DNA of 64,000 nt from an uncultured Planctomycetaceae bacterium (GTDB lineage Bacteria > Planctomycetota > Planctomycetia > Pirellulales > Pirellulaceae): positions 34,011 to 98,010 of the forward strand of contig CALMEE010000101.1 in assembly GCA_937862885.1 (NCBI GenBank). The letters are read 5' to 3'. The notes beneath the pieces are model-generated. The model did no database searches, was not told where the DNA came from, and was given only the letters and a program-made list of their open reading frames with translations. Positions 36,020-46,013 of the stretch are shown here, piece by piece. Position 1 is the stretch's first letter; every line of letters begins with the position of its first letter. The position numbers were made by a program, and so were the translations under genes.

Positions 36020-37651
36020 ATGCGAAATCGAAAACTCTTGCTGATTTTGTTTGCCTTTCTGGTTTCGCATTGCGCCGCCGGCCAAAAAAATGCGCTGCAT
36101 AGCCAAGAAAATTTTCGCGTGATGAGTTGGAATATTTGGCACGGTGGGCGCGCGGATGGTGCCGACGTTGGACCACCGCGAGTCGTCGACGTGATCCGTG
36201 ATAGTCGCGCTGATATTATCGCTCTGCAGGAGACGTATGGCTCTGGAGAATGGATCGCCGAACAGCTTGGTTTTCACTTTCACCCGCGCGGCACCAATGT
36301 ATCTTTGCTCAGTCGCTACCCGATCATTGAAGACATTTCTGTCTTTCAGGAGTTCAAATGCGTCGGCGCATTACTCGCACTTCCGAATCAGCGCCACATC
36401 GCCTGTTACTCAATCTGGCTGCCGTATGCGAAAGAAATCTGGGAGCCAGCAACAAGGAACCTCGACGATCTCACCGGCTTGTTGGCCGCCTGTCAACCAT
36501 CGGCCGACGACTTGACCGCGATCTGGTCAGCCATTCAAACTAGGTTAGCAGATGACAAGTACCGAGGGGTCCCGATTGTGATCGCCGGGGACTTCAATTC
36601 CATGTCCCATTTGGACTACGGCGAAATCGGACTGGACCAATACAAGGCCGTCATCGAATGGACCACGAGCCCGATACTGTTAAAAGCTGGATTCAGAGAC
36701 GCGTATCGCGAAACCAATCCACTTATCGACCGACAAAAGGATCGAACGTGGTCCCCGCGATTCCAAGACCACGAACAAGATCGTATTGATTTCATCTACT
36801 ATCGATCACAGGCTTTGCAGGCAGTGCAATCCGTGACGATCGATACACACGCAGAGTTATTCCCATCGGATCACGCAGCTGTGCGCAGCGAATTCTCTTG
36901 GCAACCACAAGCTACGCCGAGTGAATTCGCTGGACGGGTGGTTAGCTACAATATTCGCCACGGAAGGGGAATGGACGAACGCGTAGACCTGCGGCGAACG
37001 GGGTCCGTGTTGCAAGAGCTGGATGCTGACTTTATCGGCCTGCAAGAGGTCGACTTCAATGTGCCCCGTAGCGGGGGCGTAAACCAAGCTCAAGAGTTAA
37101 GTAAACAACTGAACATGCATGCCGCCTTCGGCAAGTTCATGAATTACCAGGGCGGGCAATATGGAATGGCGATTCTCAGCCGTCACCCCTTGATCGATGT
37201 GCAAGCCATACAACTTCCCGAGGGCAATGAACCTCGGATTGCTTTATCGGCAGAAGCGCGATTGCCAACCGGGGAATCAATGTTCGTCGTCAATGTGCAT
37301 CTCGATTGGGTGCGCGATGACGCGTTTCGATTCGCGCAAGCGGAAAGGCTGCAAGAATATTTGGAACAACTAACAAGTCCGTATCTGTTGCTGGGAGATT
37401 TCAACGATTTACCCGGTTCACGTACTCTCAATTTGTTTGCCGATCGAATGAGCGAGGCGGCAAAACTAAGTGACGCAGGAGCCACGTTTCCGGCAACAGC
37501 ACCCAACTTAGAAATCGACTATATCTTCGCCAGCCCTGCCGCGCGATGGTCGTTTCAGGACACAAGGGTCTTGAATGAGCAAGTCACATCAGATCATCGT
37601 CCATTGGTCACACGCTTTGTGCTATCGCCGATTCCGGCGGGAAATCGTTAA
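36020..37651 (+). CDS. secreted protein with two endonuclease/exonuclease/phosphatase domains
   Basis: This 543-residue protein has an N-terminal signal peptide (LLLILFAFLVSHCAAGQ); the cysteine has His at -1, so it is not a good lipobox. Two complete EEP (DNase I-like) domains follow. Domain 1 (about 33-295) has MSWNIWHGG, ALQETYG, IAGDFNSM, DRIDFIYY and PSDHAAV; domain 2 (about 308-535) has VSYNIRHGRG, GLQEVDFNV, LLGDFNDL, EIDYIFAS and TSDHRPL. Both retain the metal- and phosphate-binding residues. The family includes nucleases, phosphodiesterases and inositol phosphatases. Fusion of two domains in one exported chain is unusual and suggests extracellular phosphate-ester hydrolysis. Confidence 0.85.
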   Translation: MRNRKLLLILFAFLVSHCAAGQKNALHSQENFRVMSWNIWHGGRADGADVGPPRVVDVIRDSRADIIALQETYGSGEWIAEQLGFHFHPRGTNVSLLSRYPIIEDISVFQEFKCVGALLALPNQRHIACYSIWLPYAKEIWEPATRNLDDLTGLLAACQPSADDLTAIWSAIQTRLADDKYRGVPIVIAGDFNSMSHLDYGEIGLDQYKAVIEWTTSPILLKAGFRDAYRETNPLIDRQKDRTWSPRFQDHEQDRIDFIYYRSQALQAVQSVTIDTHAELFPSDHAAVRSEFSWQPQATPSEFAGRVVSYNIRHGRGMDERVDLRRTGSVLQELDADFIGLQEVDFNVPRSGGVNQAQELSKQLNMHAAFGKFMNYQGGQYGMAILSRHPLIDVQAIQLPEGNEPRIALSAEARLPTGESMFVVNVHLDWVRDDAFRFAQAERLQEYLEQLTSPYLLLGDFNDLPGSRTLNLFADRMSEAAKLSDAGATFPATAPNLEIDYIFASPAARWSFQDTRVLNEQVTSDHRPLVTRFVLSPIPAGNR

Positions 37652-37825
37652 TCAACACTGATCTGAGCTGTTATGTAGCTTACTGCGCGACCATGACATT
37701 CTCGGGCGATTCTCGACCACACTGGGATAATCGACTATCTTATAAACGCCTAATTGTCTTGGGTTTCACCAGGCGATTTTGATCAAGAATTAATAAGTGT
37801 TCAATAATTTCGGGAACAAACTGAC

Positions 37826-40078
37826 ATGGGTTACAGAACATCCAGTATCGCGTTTGCGTTTTCACGTTTTTTTAAACTTATGTTAGAACCTCGTTTTGCC
37901 GGAATCAGCGGACTCATTGGCGTTTTCCTGTGCAGCGTGACGCAGCTGGGTGCTCAGCAACTGCGTGTTCAGGACCTGCCAGGTCACGAGCATGTTGCCG
38001 AGGCAGATAGGATATTAGCGGCAACACGGCCGCGAGTTGCCGTGCGAGATCTGCATTGGCGTATTGAAGATGGTCGGCTTTTTTTCACTCTAGCTGGTGG
38101 GGTGGACGAGGGTGAAGGCCTAAGCGATCGAGAAGGCCAGACCGATGATGCCGGGGGAAGCTCCAACAATTCTCGTGCGCGTCGCCTGCAGGTGGACCTG
38201 CTAACTGGGACCATTGAACCGGCCACGGATGAGCCGCGACGCGATCGAGCATCAGAACCCGCATCGAGGCGCAACCGCGTGGGGCGTGCTCGTCAAGCTA
38301 CGAGTCTCGACTCGCCATGTGGCAAATGGAAAGCCGTCTATTCCAACTACAATGTGGTTTTGGAACCAGTCGGACAAGATGGGATTGAACCAATCCAAGT
38401 CACTTCGACGGGGGACGGGCGCTTTCGCTATGGCACCGCCTGCTGGGTATACGGGGAAGAACTTGATCAACAGGAAGCGATGTGGTTTTCGCCCGACAGC
38501 AAAAAATTGGCGTTTTACGAAATTGATGAACGCCATATGCAAACGTATTTTCTAACACTGGGAAACACCGACAACTACACCAGGCTCCATACTGAGCAGT
38601 ATCCCAAGGCCGGTACTCCGAATCCCCATGTGCGACTGTTGATCTTTGATATCGAGTCCCGCACAACCACACCAACTAAGATCGATGGGCCAGTCGACAC
38701 CTACGTGTTTAACATCTTCTTCTCGCCGCAAGGTGACGAGCTGATTTATAGCCGCACCAATCGTTGGCAAAACAAACTCGATGTCATGGCGGCCAATAGC
38801 GATACAGGTGAATCTCGCCTAATCGTTTCGGAGGAGCAGACGACGTGGCAGAAAAATCGTCCGCTGATGCAATTCTTGGCTGACGGTGAAAGATTTATTT
38901 GGGAAACAGAGCGAAATGGCTGGAAGAATTATGAACTGCGACACATCGATGGCCGCCTCATCAACCCACTCACGAGCGCCGAAAACTATCCTTGTGAACG
39001 CGTTCTCAAAGTTGATGAAGAAGGTGGCTGGCTCTACTACTCGGCATTTAGTGATCAACATCCACTTAACAGCCACATACACCGTGTAAAATTGGACGGT
39101 TCTTCCCCCGCAAAACTTACGCAAGACGGGGTCACTTATGCGCTGCTGGACATCTCGCCGGACCATCAATTCTTCGTGTGTGAATATCAAACGATTTCCA
39201 ACCCGCCATGTTATTCTCTGATGGATATGCAAGGTAATGAGATCGTTAAACTCGCCATGAACAATCGCGATCAAATTGATGCGGCCGGCATTGCACCGGC
39301 TGAACTGTTTTCGTTCCTTGCCAACGATGGTACGACGGTTGTCTACGGCACCTTGCAAAAGCCGCTTGGCTTCGACCCAAACAAAAAGTATCCGTTGTTG
39401 GTCAGCGTATACGGCGGACCCAGTTCGGGGGGTGTTACCAATCGCTACTTGCATGGAAACAGCATGTGCCAATACGGTTTCCTGGTTGCCAAAATTGGTA
39501 ACCGCGGCACGAATAACCGTGGCAAGTCGTTTGAGAGTGCTGGTTATTTAAAGCTCGGCTTAATCGACCTGGATGATCAAGCTGATGGTGTCAAGTATCT
39601 AAGTCAACGCGAGTACATCGATGAGGGCCGAGTCGGTATTTTCGGAACTTCATACGGCGGTTATATGTCAGCGCTGGCCTTATTGAGATATCCAGACCGT
39701 TTTCATGTTGCTGTGGCAGGCGCACCCGTCACGGACTGGAAGAATTACGACACCATTTATACTGAACGCTACATGCGCACACCACAAGAGAATCCTGAAG
39801 GATATCAAGAAGGGTCGTGCATCCATCATGCCGATCAACTCATCGGTAAGTTGTTCTTGATGCACGGGTTGATCGACGACAATGTTCATCCGTCGAACGT
39901 ATGGCAGCTGGCCGCCAAATTTCAGAATTCCGGAAAGAACTTTGACATGATGATCTATCCCAACAGCGGGCACGGTGGTTTTCCGAACTCTCAATCGTTG
40001 AGCCATGATTACTTTATTCGGCATCTTTCCGCCGTACCAATTCCGATTCCAAGGACTGACACTTCATCACAAGAATGA
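37826..40078 (+). CDS. S9B family dipeptidyl-peptidase (DPP IV-like)
   Basis: This 750-residue exported serine peptidase has an N-terminal beta-propeller (about 60-500) and an alpha/beta-hydrolase domain. The catalytic triad is visible: S609 in GTSYGGYMSALA, D684 in LIDDNVHP and H716 in NSGHGGFPN. The Glu-containing loop expected in the propeller is plausible around ERHMQTYFLTLGN. A hydrophobic N-terminus (LIGVFLCSVTQLGAQ) acts as signal or anchor. The enzyme removes dipeptides, usually after proline, in the periplasm. A low-complexity EGQTDDAGGSSNN stretch sits near residues 105-125, which is unusual for the family. A redoxin lipoprotein gene follows 53 bases later. Confidence 0.92.
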   Translation: MGYRTSSIAFAFSRFFKLMLEPRFAGISGLIGVFLCSVTQLGAQQLRVQDLPGHEHVAEADRILAATRPRVAVRDLHWRIEDGRLFFTLAGGVDEGEGLSDREGQTDDAGGSSNNSRARRLQVDLLTGTIEPATDEPRRDRASEPASRRNRVGRARQATSLDSPCGKWKAVYSNYNVVLEPVGQDGIEPIQVTSTGDGRFRYGTACWVYGEELDQQEAMWFSPDSKKLAFYEIDERHMQTYFLTLGNTDNYTRLHTEQYPKAGTPNPHVRLLIFDIESRTTTPTKIDGPVDTYVFNIFFSPQGDELIYSRTNRWQNKLDVMAANSDTGESRLIVSEEQTTWQKNRPLMQFLADGERFIWETERNGWKNYELRHIDGRLINPLTSAENYPCERVLKVDEEGGWLYYSAFSDQHPLNSHIHRVKLDGSSPAKLTQDGVTYALLDISPDHQFFVCEYQTISNPPCYSLMDMQGNEIVKLAMNNRDQIDAAGIAPAELFSFLANDGTTVVYGTLQKPLGFDPNKKYPLLVSVYGGPSSGGVTNRYLHGNSMCQYGFLVAKIGNRGTNNRGKSFESAGYLKLGLIDLDDQADGVKYLSQREYIDEGRVGIFGTSYGGYMSALALLRYPDRFHVAVAGAPVTDWKNYDTIYTERYMRTPQENPEGYQEGSCIHHADQLIGKLFLMHGLIDDNVHPSNVWQLAAKFQNSGKNFDMMIYPNSGHGGFPNSQSLSHDYFIRHLSAVPIPIPRTDTSSQE

Positions 40079-40131
40079 GATGTTATTGTCGATGTTAAGT
40101 TTTGTTCATTTGGATGAAGTTAGTGTGTAAA

Positions 40132-40836
40132 ATGGTCAATGCTCGAATTGTTTTGTTATGGGCGCTTGTGGCAATCGTCTTGAGCGGCTGTACTCCGGAT
40201 GCGGAGCGTCGACCCGCAGAGCACTCCGTCGGCGCGATGCAGGCTGGCCAACAATCAACCGTCGTCGATGCGACAACACCCGCAATAACTTTGAGCGATA
40301 AAACTTTGATTGATAATGGTTCCTCAACTCCACCAGCCGATGCGGCTGCAATAGAATTGCGCTCAGCCCCAAACTGGCAATTGCTTACACATCAAGGCAC
40401 TATGTATGGATCGCAGAACCTGCAGGGCAGGCCGTATGTGCTGGTTCTCTATCTAGGTCGCGCTTGCCTGCACTGCTTCGAGCAACTGCAACAATTGGCT
40501 GCCGTGTCCGAGCGATTCAAGCAAGGCGGGATCGAGATCATTGCTGTCAGTACGGATGATGATGTTACGCTGCAACGTTCGTTGGATGAATATGGTAGCT
40601 CAGTGCCATTTGTCATGTTGGCTGACGAAGATTTGCGTATCTTCAAGGCATTCGATGTTGTTGACAAAGGATCAGGTCAACCACTCCATGGCATATTCGT
40701 AATCGATGCTCGGCACGAGATACGTTGGCATGATATTGGCAGTGAACCGTATATGGATATCGAATTTGTGCTGACTGAGGCAAGCAAACTGGCTCATGAT
40801 CACGATTCGAAACAGGGTGGCGAAATCGTTGATTGA
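40132..40836 (+). CDS. redoxin-domain lipoprotein
   Basis: The protein has 234 residues from the ATG at 40132; upstream ATGs at 40102 and 40114 are possible. The N-terminal signal ends in a good lipobox VLSGC (C20), so it is likely anchored at a membrane. A polar linker leads to an AhpC/TSA-thioredoxin-like domain with YVLVLYLGRACLHCFEQL; C112 and C115 form a CxxC redox pair. Later segments EIIAVSTDDD and PFVMLADEDLRIFKAFDV fit the AhpC fold. It may act as a thiol reductase or peroxidase in the envelope. It follows the dipeptidyl-peptidase gene by 53 bases and may be co-transcribed. Confidence 0.8.
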   Translation: MVNARIVLLWALVAIVLSGCTPDAERRPAEHSVGAMQAGQQSTVVDATTPAITLSDKTLIDNGSSTPPADAAAIELRSAPNWQLLTHQGTMYGSQNLQGRPYVLVLYLGRACLHCFEQLQQLAAVSERFKQGGIEIIAVSTDDDVTLQRSLDEYGSSVPFVMLADEDLRIFKAFDVVDKGSGQPLHGIFVIDARHEIRWHDIGSEPYMDIEFVLTEASKLAHDHDSKQGGEIVD

Positions 40837-40868
40837 AACAGAGCGATAGCGGCTAAGATTTTTGGAAA

Positions 40869-41858
40869 ATGAAGCGCGGAGCAGCCATTGTCGGATCGAC
40901 ACCCCCTTTTATCGTATGGTCCGTGCGCAAGCCTTGCCCATTAAAAACTGACATCATGCTTGACGGCGAGAAATTAGCTCAGCCGGAGTTGATTGAACGA
41001 AGTTTGCGTGCTTTGCAGTTGGCTGGGGATTCGATTGCCTCGGGATGCGTTGTTGATGGCCTAGCTTTCTCGTACTGCAAACACGATCCGCTGCATTTCC
41101 GAGTGCTCGATATCGAGGAGGTTTCCGCCGTGCATGGTGGCTGGATACGTATCGAGAATTGTTGTGCGGAATGCCCAGCCAACCTCCCTGCGCTGGGCGA
41201 CGTGGGCAACTGTTTTGGCTGGCTACGCAGTGACGAACCAGGGCTGGAATGGTTGAACTGTAAAGGTTTGTTAACTTCCGGATCCGCAATCGATGGCAAT
41301 GACAGGCTGCTACAGTGGCGACAGTCGTTAATCGACGGCGGATTTCAAATTACGGACCCGTTGTGGTACGGAATTTGGATGCTGAAATGCCTGTCCCCCG
41401 AACAATCCCAGCTGCTGGCGACATTATTCGAGGAAATGCAGGCATTGGAATTGCCGTCCAATGGATGCGCCGCCGGACGGGACAAGGATCGCGACGATCG
41501 GGAATTCAAAGGGGACGACAACGTTCTTGGCAAAGAATCGGCCAGCTTAAGAAAGTTTATGCAAGCATTGCGAATTAGTTCTCAGCATGGGATGATAATT
41601 GATATCTGCTCGCTGCCAAGTGGCTACTCGGACTCGTTGCGCTGGACAATCGATGATCATTGTCCCTCTTGCAAAGCACGCATGTTGCCTCAAGCCAAGG
41701 CGTGCAGAATCTGTTATCGGCAAGGCGGGCCCCATCCAATGATCAAGCGAAAAGTTCGTGGACACCGTCCCTTTATCGAACTTGAACAACGGTTTGATCC
41801 TGCTGAGGCAGTTCGTATCCGCAGTCTAATCGAGGCAAAGGCGAAAACGCTTGAATGA
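40869..41858 (+). CDS. hypothetical Cys-rich protein with zinc ribbon
   Basis: The ORF has 329 residues from 40869, or 300 from the ATG at 40956; neither start has a strong ribosome-binding site. The N-terminal part contains several cysteines (ENCCAECPANLPALGDVGNCFGW). The C-terminal part has a four-Cys knuckle (CPSCKARMLPQAKACRICY) suggesting a zinc ribbon, followed by a basic helix (MIKRKVRGHRPF). No signal peptide or membrane helix is seen. I do not recognise a family; nucleic-acid or protein binding is inferred from the ribbon. Its stop overlaps the next start (41851). Confidence 0.6.
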   Translation: MKRGAAIVGSTPPFIVWSVRKPCPLKTDIMLDGEKLAQPELIERSLRALQLAGDSIASGCVVDGLAFSYCKHDPLHFRVLDIEEVSAVHGGWIRIENCCAECPANLPALGDVGNCFGWLRSDEPGLEWLNCKGLLTSGSAIDGNDRLLQWRQSLIDGGFQITDPLWYGIWMLKCLSPEQSQLLATLFEEMQALELPSNGCAAGRDKDRDDREFKGDDNVLGKESASLRKFMQALRISSQHGMIIDICSLPSGYSDSLRWTIDDHCPSCKARMLPQAKACRICYRQGGPHPMIKRKVRGHRPFIELEQRFDPAEAVRIRSLIEAKAKTLE

Positions 41859-42822
41859 CGTGCAAGTCCAGCATCGAAGTATGGTTAGGCACAAGCTGTC
41901 GATGCCAGGATTGGTGGCAGGAGCACTTGCCGCAGTTGGCTATACGTGTGCGTCGACCCTGTTGCGTGAGTTGTCGAAGTCGGTCGATGCAGCCTGGGTT
42001 GCCACGATCAAGGCCGCGACAACCGCAATTATTTTCGTGCCAATCTTGATCTATTATCAACGACGTGGGCGAAAATTGCTCCCCCCCATCAAAGCCGTGC
42101 TTGGATTACTCGCCGCAGCAATTATCGTGCAGTTGGCGGGGAATTTGGCCTATCAATGGGCGCTGGGGCAAATTGGCTTGGCGTTAGTCGTACCGCTGAC
42201 CATGGGCGTGATGGTTGTCTGCTCGGCCGTGGGCGGGCGAATGATTCTTAAGGAGCAAGTCTCGTTCGGGCTGGCTATCTCATTGCTCGTTCTAATCGTA
42301 TCCGTCGTGCTATTGAGTTTTGGCGGTCAGCGTGCAGGTGAAGCCATTGGCAACATTGAAAAGCCTGGAGTTTGGATATTAGCTGGAATCGCAGCCGGAC
42401 TGGCGGGGGCGTCGTTCTCAATTCTTGGTATTTCTATTCGCGTTGCGATGAAGTCTCCGATCCCAGCGGCATTGCCAATGGCCATCGTAGGCGTGGTGGG
42501 CACGATCTTGTTGGGAGCAATCACCGTCGCCAATAATGGATGGGATGTGGTTTGGCAATCCAGTTCACGCGATTGGGCTTTGATGTGGGGTGCCGGGTTA
42601 CTGAATTCCGTTTCGTTTTTTGCGCTAACCTACTCGCTTAAACGAGTCCCAGTGATCTACGTTAATGCAATTAACGTCTCCCAGGTCGCCTTGGGAGCCA
42701 TCGTGGGGATCACACTGTTCTTGGAGCCCATCAGTAGTTGGCTCGCCACTGGACTTGTGGTGATGCTGATTGGCTTCATCATGGTGGGTGCCACGACCAA
42801 TCAACAAACCAGATCCATCTAA
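41851..42822 (+). CDS. EamA/DMT-family transporter
   Basis: This membrane protein of 323 residues from a TTG at 41851 (or 313 from the ATG at 41881) has about ten hydrophobic helices in two EamA-like halves: the first from AGALAAVGYTCASTLL, the second from LAGIAAGLAGASFSILGISI. It overlaps the upstream zinc-ribbon gene by 8 bases and is followed by bioF after 20 bases, so the three probably form one transcript. Substrate unknown; operon context with biotin synthesis is suggestive but does not prove a vitamin-related substrate. Confidence 0.85.
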   Translation: MNDVQVQHRSMVRHKLSMPGLVAGALAAVGYTCASTLLRELSKSVDAAWVATIKAATTAIIFVPILIYYQRRGRKLLPPIKAVLGLLAAAIIVQLAGNLAYQWALGQIGLALVVPLTMGVMVVCSAVGGRMILKEQVSFGLAISLLVLIVSVVLLSFGGQRAGEAIGNIEKPGVWILAGIAAGLAGASFSILGISIRVAMKSPIPAALPMAIVGVVGTILLGAITVANNGWDVVWQSSSRDWALMWGAGLLNSVSFFALTYSLKRVPVIYVNAINVSQVALGAIVGITLFLEPISSWLATGLVVMLIGFIMVGATTNQQTRSI

Positions 42823-42842
42823 TTGTTTGTACTCAACTTGCC

Positions 42843-44039
42843 ATGGCGTTTGATGCATCAAATTCAAATCCTCTGTCCTGGATTTCAGTGGCTCTAGCCG
42901 AATTGGAGGCACGTGATCAGCGCCGCCATTTAACGTTTCGCGAGAGCCCACCGGTCGGTGGCCAGACGCAAATTGCTGGCCGCGCGTATCTCAACTTTTC
43001 CTCAAACGACTATTTGGGACTCGCCGCCGACCAAGCTCTGGTCGAGGCCGTCCGGCACGCTGTTGGACAAGTTGGTTGGGGAGCTGGCGCGAGTCCGCTG
43101 GTGACGGGTCGCGGTGTCCTGCATCGATGCTTAGAAACGGAGTTGGCACGTTTCAAACAGGCTGAAGCGGCCTTGTTATTCCCCACGGGTTTTGCAGCCA
43201 ATGTGGGCGTGATCACCGCCTTGGCAGGCGCGGACGATGTCATCTTCAGCGATGAAAAAAACCACGCCAGCATCGTCGACGGTTGCCGGTTATCTCGCGC
43301 CAAAATCGAAGTGTTTCGCCATGGGCGCCCCGCACCCCTCCGCACGCTGCTGGAACAACATCGACAGGCGCGCCGCCGACTGATTGTAACTGATACGTTG
43401 TTCAGCATGGATGGCGACTTCGCACCGCTCGCTATTCTCGTTGAGCTTTCGCAAGAATTTCACGCCATGCTGTTGGTGGACGAGGCACACGCGACCGGCG
43501 TTTGGGGCCAGCAGGGTACTGGCGTATGCGAACTCATGCAGGTCACACACGATGTCCCCATTCGCGTCGGCACGCTGAGCAAGGCATTGGGTTCGTTCGG
43601 AGGATTTGTGGTTGGATCGCAACAACTGATAGATTGGATAGCCAATCGAGCACGCACTTACATGTTCTCAACATCCCAACCCGAGGCGATTTCAGCCGCT
43701 GCTTTAGCAGCGCTGGAAATTGTCAAAACACAGCCCGATCGTCGCCGCAAATTGATTCGCCATAGTGATACGACTCGTCGCGAACTATCCGACCAGGGCT
43801 GGAATTGCGGAACGTCGCACAGCCAAATCATTCCCGTATTTGTATCGGATGAAGCGACTGGACTGCTTTATCATCAAAGGCTCAAAGACAAGGGGCTGCT
43901 CGTTCCCGTCATTCGACCTCCAGCAGTTCCGGAACAGCAAACTTTGCTGCGCATTTCATTAAGCGCTGCGCATTCCGACTCACAAATCGAACAATTGATT
44001 GAGGCGTTTAAGGAACTTCGCCAACAGGTGATTGTTTAG
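42843..44039 (+). CDS. bioF: 8-amino-7-oxononanoate synthase-like aminotransferase
   Basis: The protein has 398 residues from the ATG at 42843; the open frame continues upstream into the transporter's end, but the family starts here. It is a PLP enzyme of the alpha-oxoamine synthase family: YLNFSSNDYLGLA, TGFAANVGVITAL, the DEAHATG motif (D213) and the PLP lysine in GTLSKALGSFGG (K247). BioF condenses pimeloyl-ACP/CoA with alanine in biotin synthesis; length and absence of extra domains favour it over KBL or ALAS. No other biotin gene is in the window. Its 3' end overlaps the convergent lnt gene by 32 bases. Confidence 0.85.
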   Translation: MAFDASNSNPLSWISVALAELEARDQRRHLTFRESPPVGGQTQIAGRAYLNFSSNDYLGLAADQALVEAVRHAVGQVGWGAGASPLVTGRGVLHRCLETELARFKQAEAALLFPTGFAANVGVITALAGADDVIFSDEKNHASIVDGCRLSRAKIEVFRHGRPAPLRTLLEQHRQARRRLIVTDTLFSMDGDFAPLAILVELSQEFHAMLLVDEAHATGVWGQQGTGVCELMQVTHDVPIRVGTLSKALGSFGGFVVGSQQLIDWIANRARTYMFSTSQPEAISAAALAALEIVKTQPDRRRKLIRHSDTTRRELSDQGWNCGTSHSQIIPVFVSDEATGLLYHQRLKDKGLLVPVIRPPAVPEQQTLLRISLSAAHSDSQIEQLIEAFKELRQQVIV

Positions 44040-45810
44040 CGTCGTTGCCACGATTTCGATAACCTAGATATTGTCGTTTCATTTCGTAAACCAAGGCCAA
44101 TATTACGAGCACTGCTGCACCGGCTACTGGCCAATCCCCGATGATGCGGTAGGGGCTGTAACGGCCATCGGGGCTTGCCTCCACGATTAATACTTTTGCC
44201 TCTCGCCGAGGACCAATGCTCTGCAGCACGCCACTTCCATCGATATGCGCCGAAAATCCTGTGTTGGCCGCCACAATCGTCGGCTTACGTAGTTCAACCG
44301 CGCGAAAAATCGTACAGGCTAGATGCAAATCTAAACAACTGCTGCCATAAAACCAACCGTCATCAGTCAAATTCACCATAAAATCCGGCGCAAGCCCTTC
44401 TTGAAACTCAAGTTGGTTCACCTGCCGCCGCAACAAATGGGGGACACAGCTCTCGAAGCAGATGTTAGGACAAAACACGAAGCCGTTAAACTGAATAGCT
44501 GCGGGCAATGTACCAGGAGTCAGTCCCTTGCCTTGCGGCGTCAACTGCCGCAAAAAGGGAAATTGATTCTCCAGCGGAATGTACTCGCCAATTAGAACTC
44601 GGTGATTTTTGTAATAACGTGCAACGACTTCGCCTGCCGAGTCGATCAGCAATACAGAATTGAATATGTCATTGGTCAGTGGATCAACGGTCTGTGCACC
44701 TACAAGTGATGGTATCGCATAGGGGTTGGTCGGATGATCGCTGGGGTCATCAGGAAATACTCCAACCGATTGCATCCACAGCATCGCAATGCGAATCGCT
44801 TCCTTAGATCTCCTTAACAGATTGATCTTTTGCGAATCGAGGTTTCTGTCGTGTGGAACATTCACGAAGAAATCGGTGACCGAAAATTTCCCCTCCGGCC
44901 AAATCAACAGATCAACATTGGCCTTGGCTTGAGGGGAATCGTGGTGTTCCTGCCACAATTTTGCAGACGAAGCTAGATCGCGGTAATGATGTACTTTATG
45001 CAGAAAATTTTGTTCAGCTTCTTCGGGTGTTTTTGGGAAAACGGTATCGATGTTCCCTTGCAAAACCCCCACTCTTACTGAGCGTCGCTCTCCCGCGTTT
45101 CGCCCAACTTGTTCGGACAAACGGTAGGTACCGTAAACCAGCGAGGCGACGATCGCAAGGACTCCAATGATGGAATACGACAGTCGGCTGCGCAGATCGG
45201 ATCGCCGCAAGCAGAGAAAAAGGCACGTCGCGACGAAGACAATTAGGAAACTCACCGCGTACGCCCCACCCAGATCAGCAATTTGAATGAGAAACGGAAA
45301 CTTGACTTGCGTGTGACCGAGCAGCGCCAATCCAAAACCCGTGAAGCAATAGGTGCGAAAATACTCCAAGCCAACCCAACTGATCGCCGCTGCAAGGAGA
45401 ATCGGCAACTTGAATCGCTGTATAAGCACCCGCGCAGCGATAACGAACAAGGGCAAGTAGATGGACATGTAACTGGAAAGCGCCAACCAACCAAACCACA
45501 TGGCCCAATGTGGGATCGGTATAAAATACAGCGTGGCCGCCCAATATAGCCAAGCCGCTAACCAAATTTTTCGCAGCGTGCCCGGTTGTAACTTCCGTAT
45601 CACAATCAACGGGAGCAACGGCAATAGAGCAACCCAAGCCAAGAGACTTAACCAGGGAACACCCATCCATGCGTCATCGATTGCCGTTACGCCGAGGTTG
45701 GCAACCGGCGGGTAAGAACACCACAGTAAGACAACACATGACAAGGCCGATGCAAACGGCCGACTTGCGAATCCCCGCATCCATCTCGGTTCAGCATCGT
45801 CAAAAATCAT
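44008..45810 (-). CDS. lnt: apolipoprotein N-acyltransferase
   Basis: This 600-residue enzyme transfers a third acyl chain to the N-terminal cysteine of lipoproteins, the last step of their maturation. About seven membrane helices (about 20-225) precede a nitrilase-like CN-hydrolase domain. The catalytic triad is visible: E306 in LLIWPEGKF, K401 in RYYKNHRVLIGEY and C451 in CPNICFESC. It is longer than the usual 500-550 residues, mainly by an insertion after the Glu (about 310-380), and ends with a C-terminal helix and a basic tail. Its 3' end overlaps bioF tail to tail by 32 bases. Confidence 0.93.
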   Translation of the reverse strand: MIFDDAEPRWMRGFASRPFASALSCVVLLWCSYPPVANLGVTAIDDAWMGVPWLSLLAWVALLPLLPLIVIRKLQPGTLRKIWLAAWLYWAATLYFIPIPHWAMWFGWLALSSYMSIYLPLFVIAARVLIQRFKLPILLAAAISWVGLEYFRTYCFTGFGLALLGHTQVKFPFLIQIADLGGAYAVSFLIVFVATCLFLCLRRSDLRSRLSYSIIGVLAIVASLVYGTYRLSEQVGRNAGERRSVRVGVLQGNIDTVFPKTPEEAEQNFLHKVHHYRDLASSAKLWQEHHDSPQAKANVDLLIWPEGKFSVTDFFVNVPHDRNLDSQKINLLRRSKEAIRIAMLWMQSVGVFPDDPSDHPTNPYAIPSLVGAQTVDPLTNDIFNSVLLIDSAGEVVARYYKNHRVLIGEYIPLENQFPFLRQLTPQGKGLTPGTLPAAIQFNGFVFCPNICFESCVPHLLRRQVNQLEFQEGLAPDFMVNLTDDGWFYGSSCLDLHLACTIFRAVELRKPTIVAANTGFSAHIDGSGVLQSIGPRREAKVLIVEASPDGRYSPYRIIGDWPVAGAAVLVILALVYEMKRQYLGYRNRGNDAKQSPVGEVP

Positions 45811-46013
45811 CGTGTCGACAAATTAGCTTGTAGTAGACTGGTGAAAAATGACCAGCGGCTCTTCCTTTGAACTCAACAGCACAATACGCGTGCGGACAAC
45901 GCCAACCGACGGTCACGCTGCGGCGTGCATTAGCGATGCAAACCCATACTCGGCACGTGCGCAACCATCCTTGACGCGCGGACAAAGTTGATCACTGAAT
46001 GGGTCCTCACCAA

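Noticed and set aside
36020..36090. Lipoprotein signal on the tandem EEP protein
   Set aside because: The residue before the cysteine is His, which does not fit a lipobox; an ordinary signal peptide is more likely.
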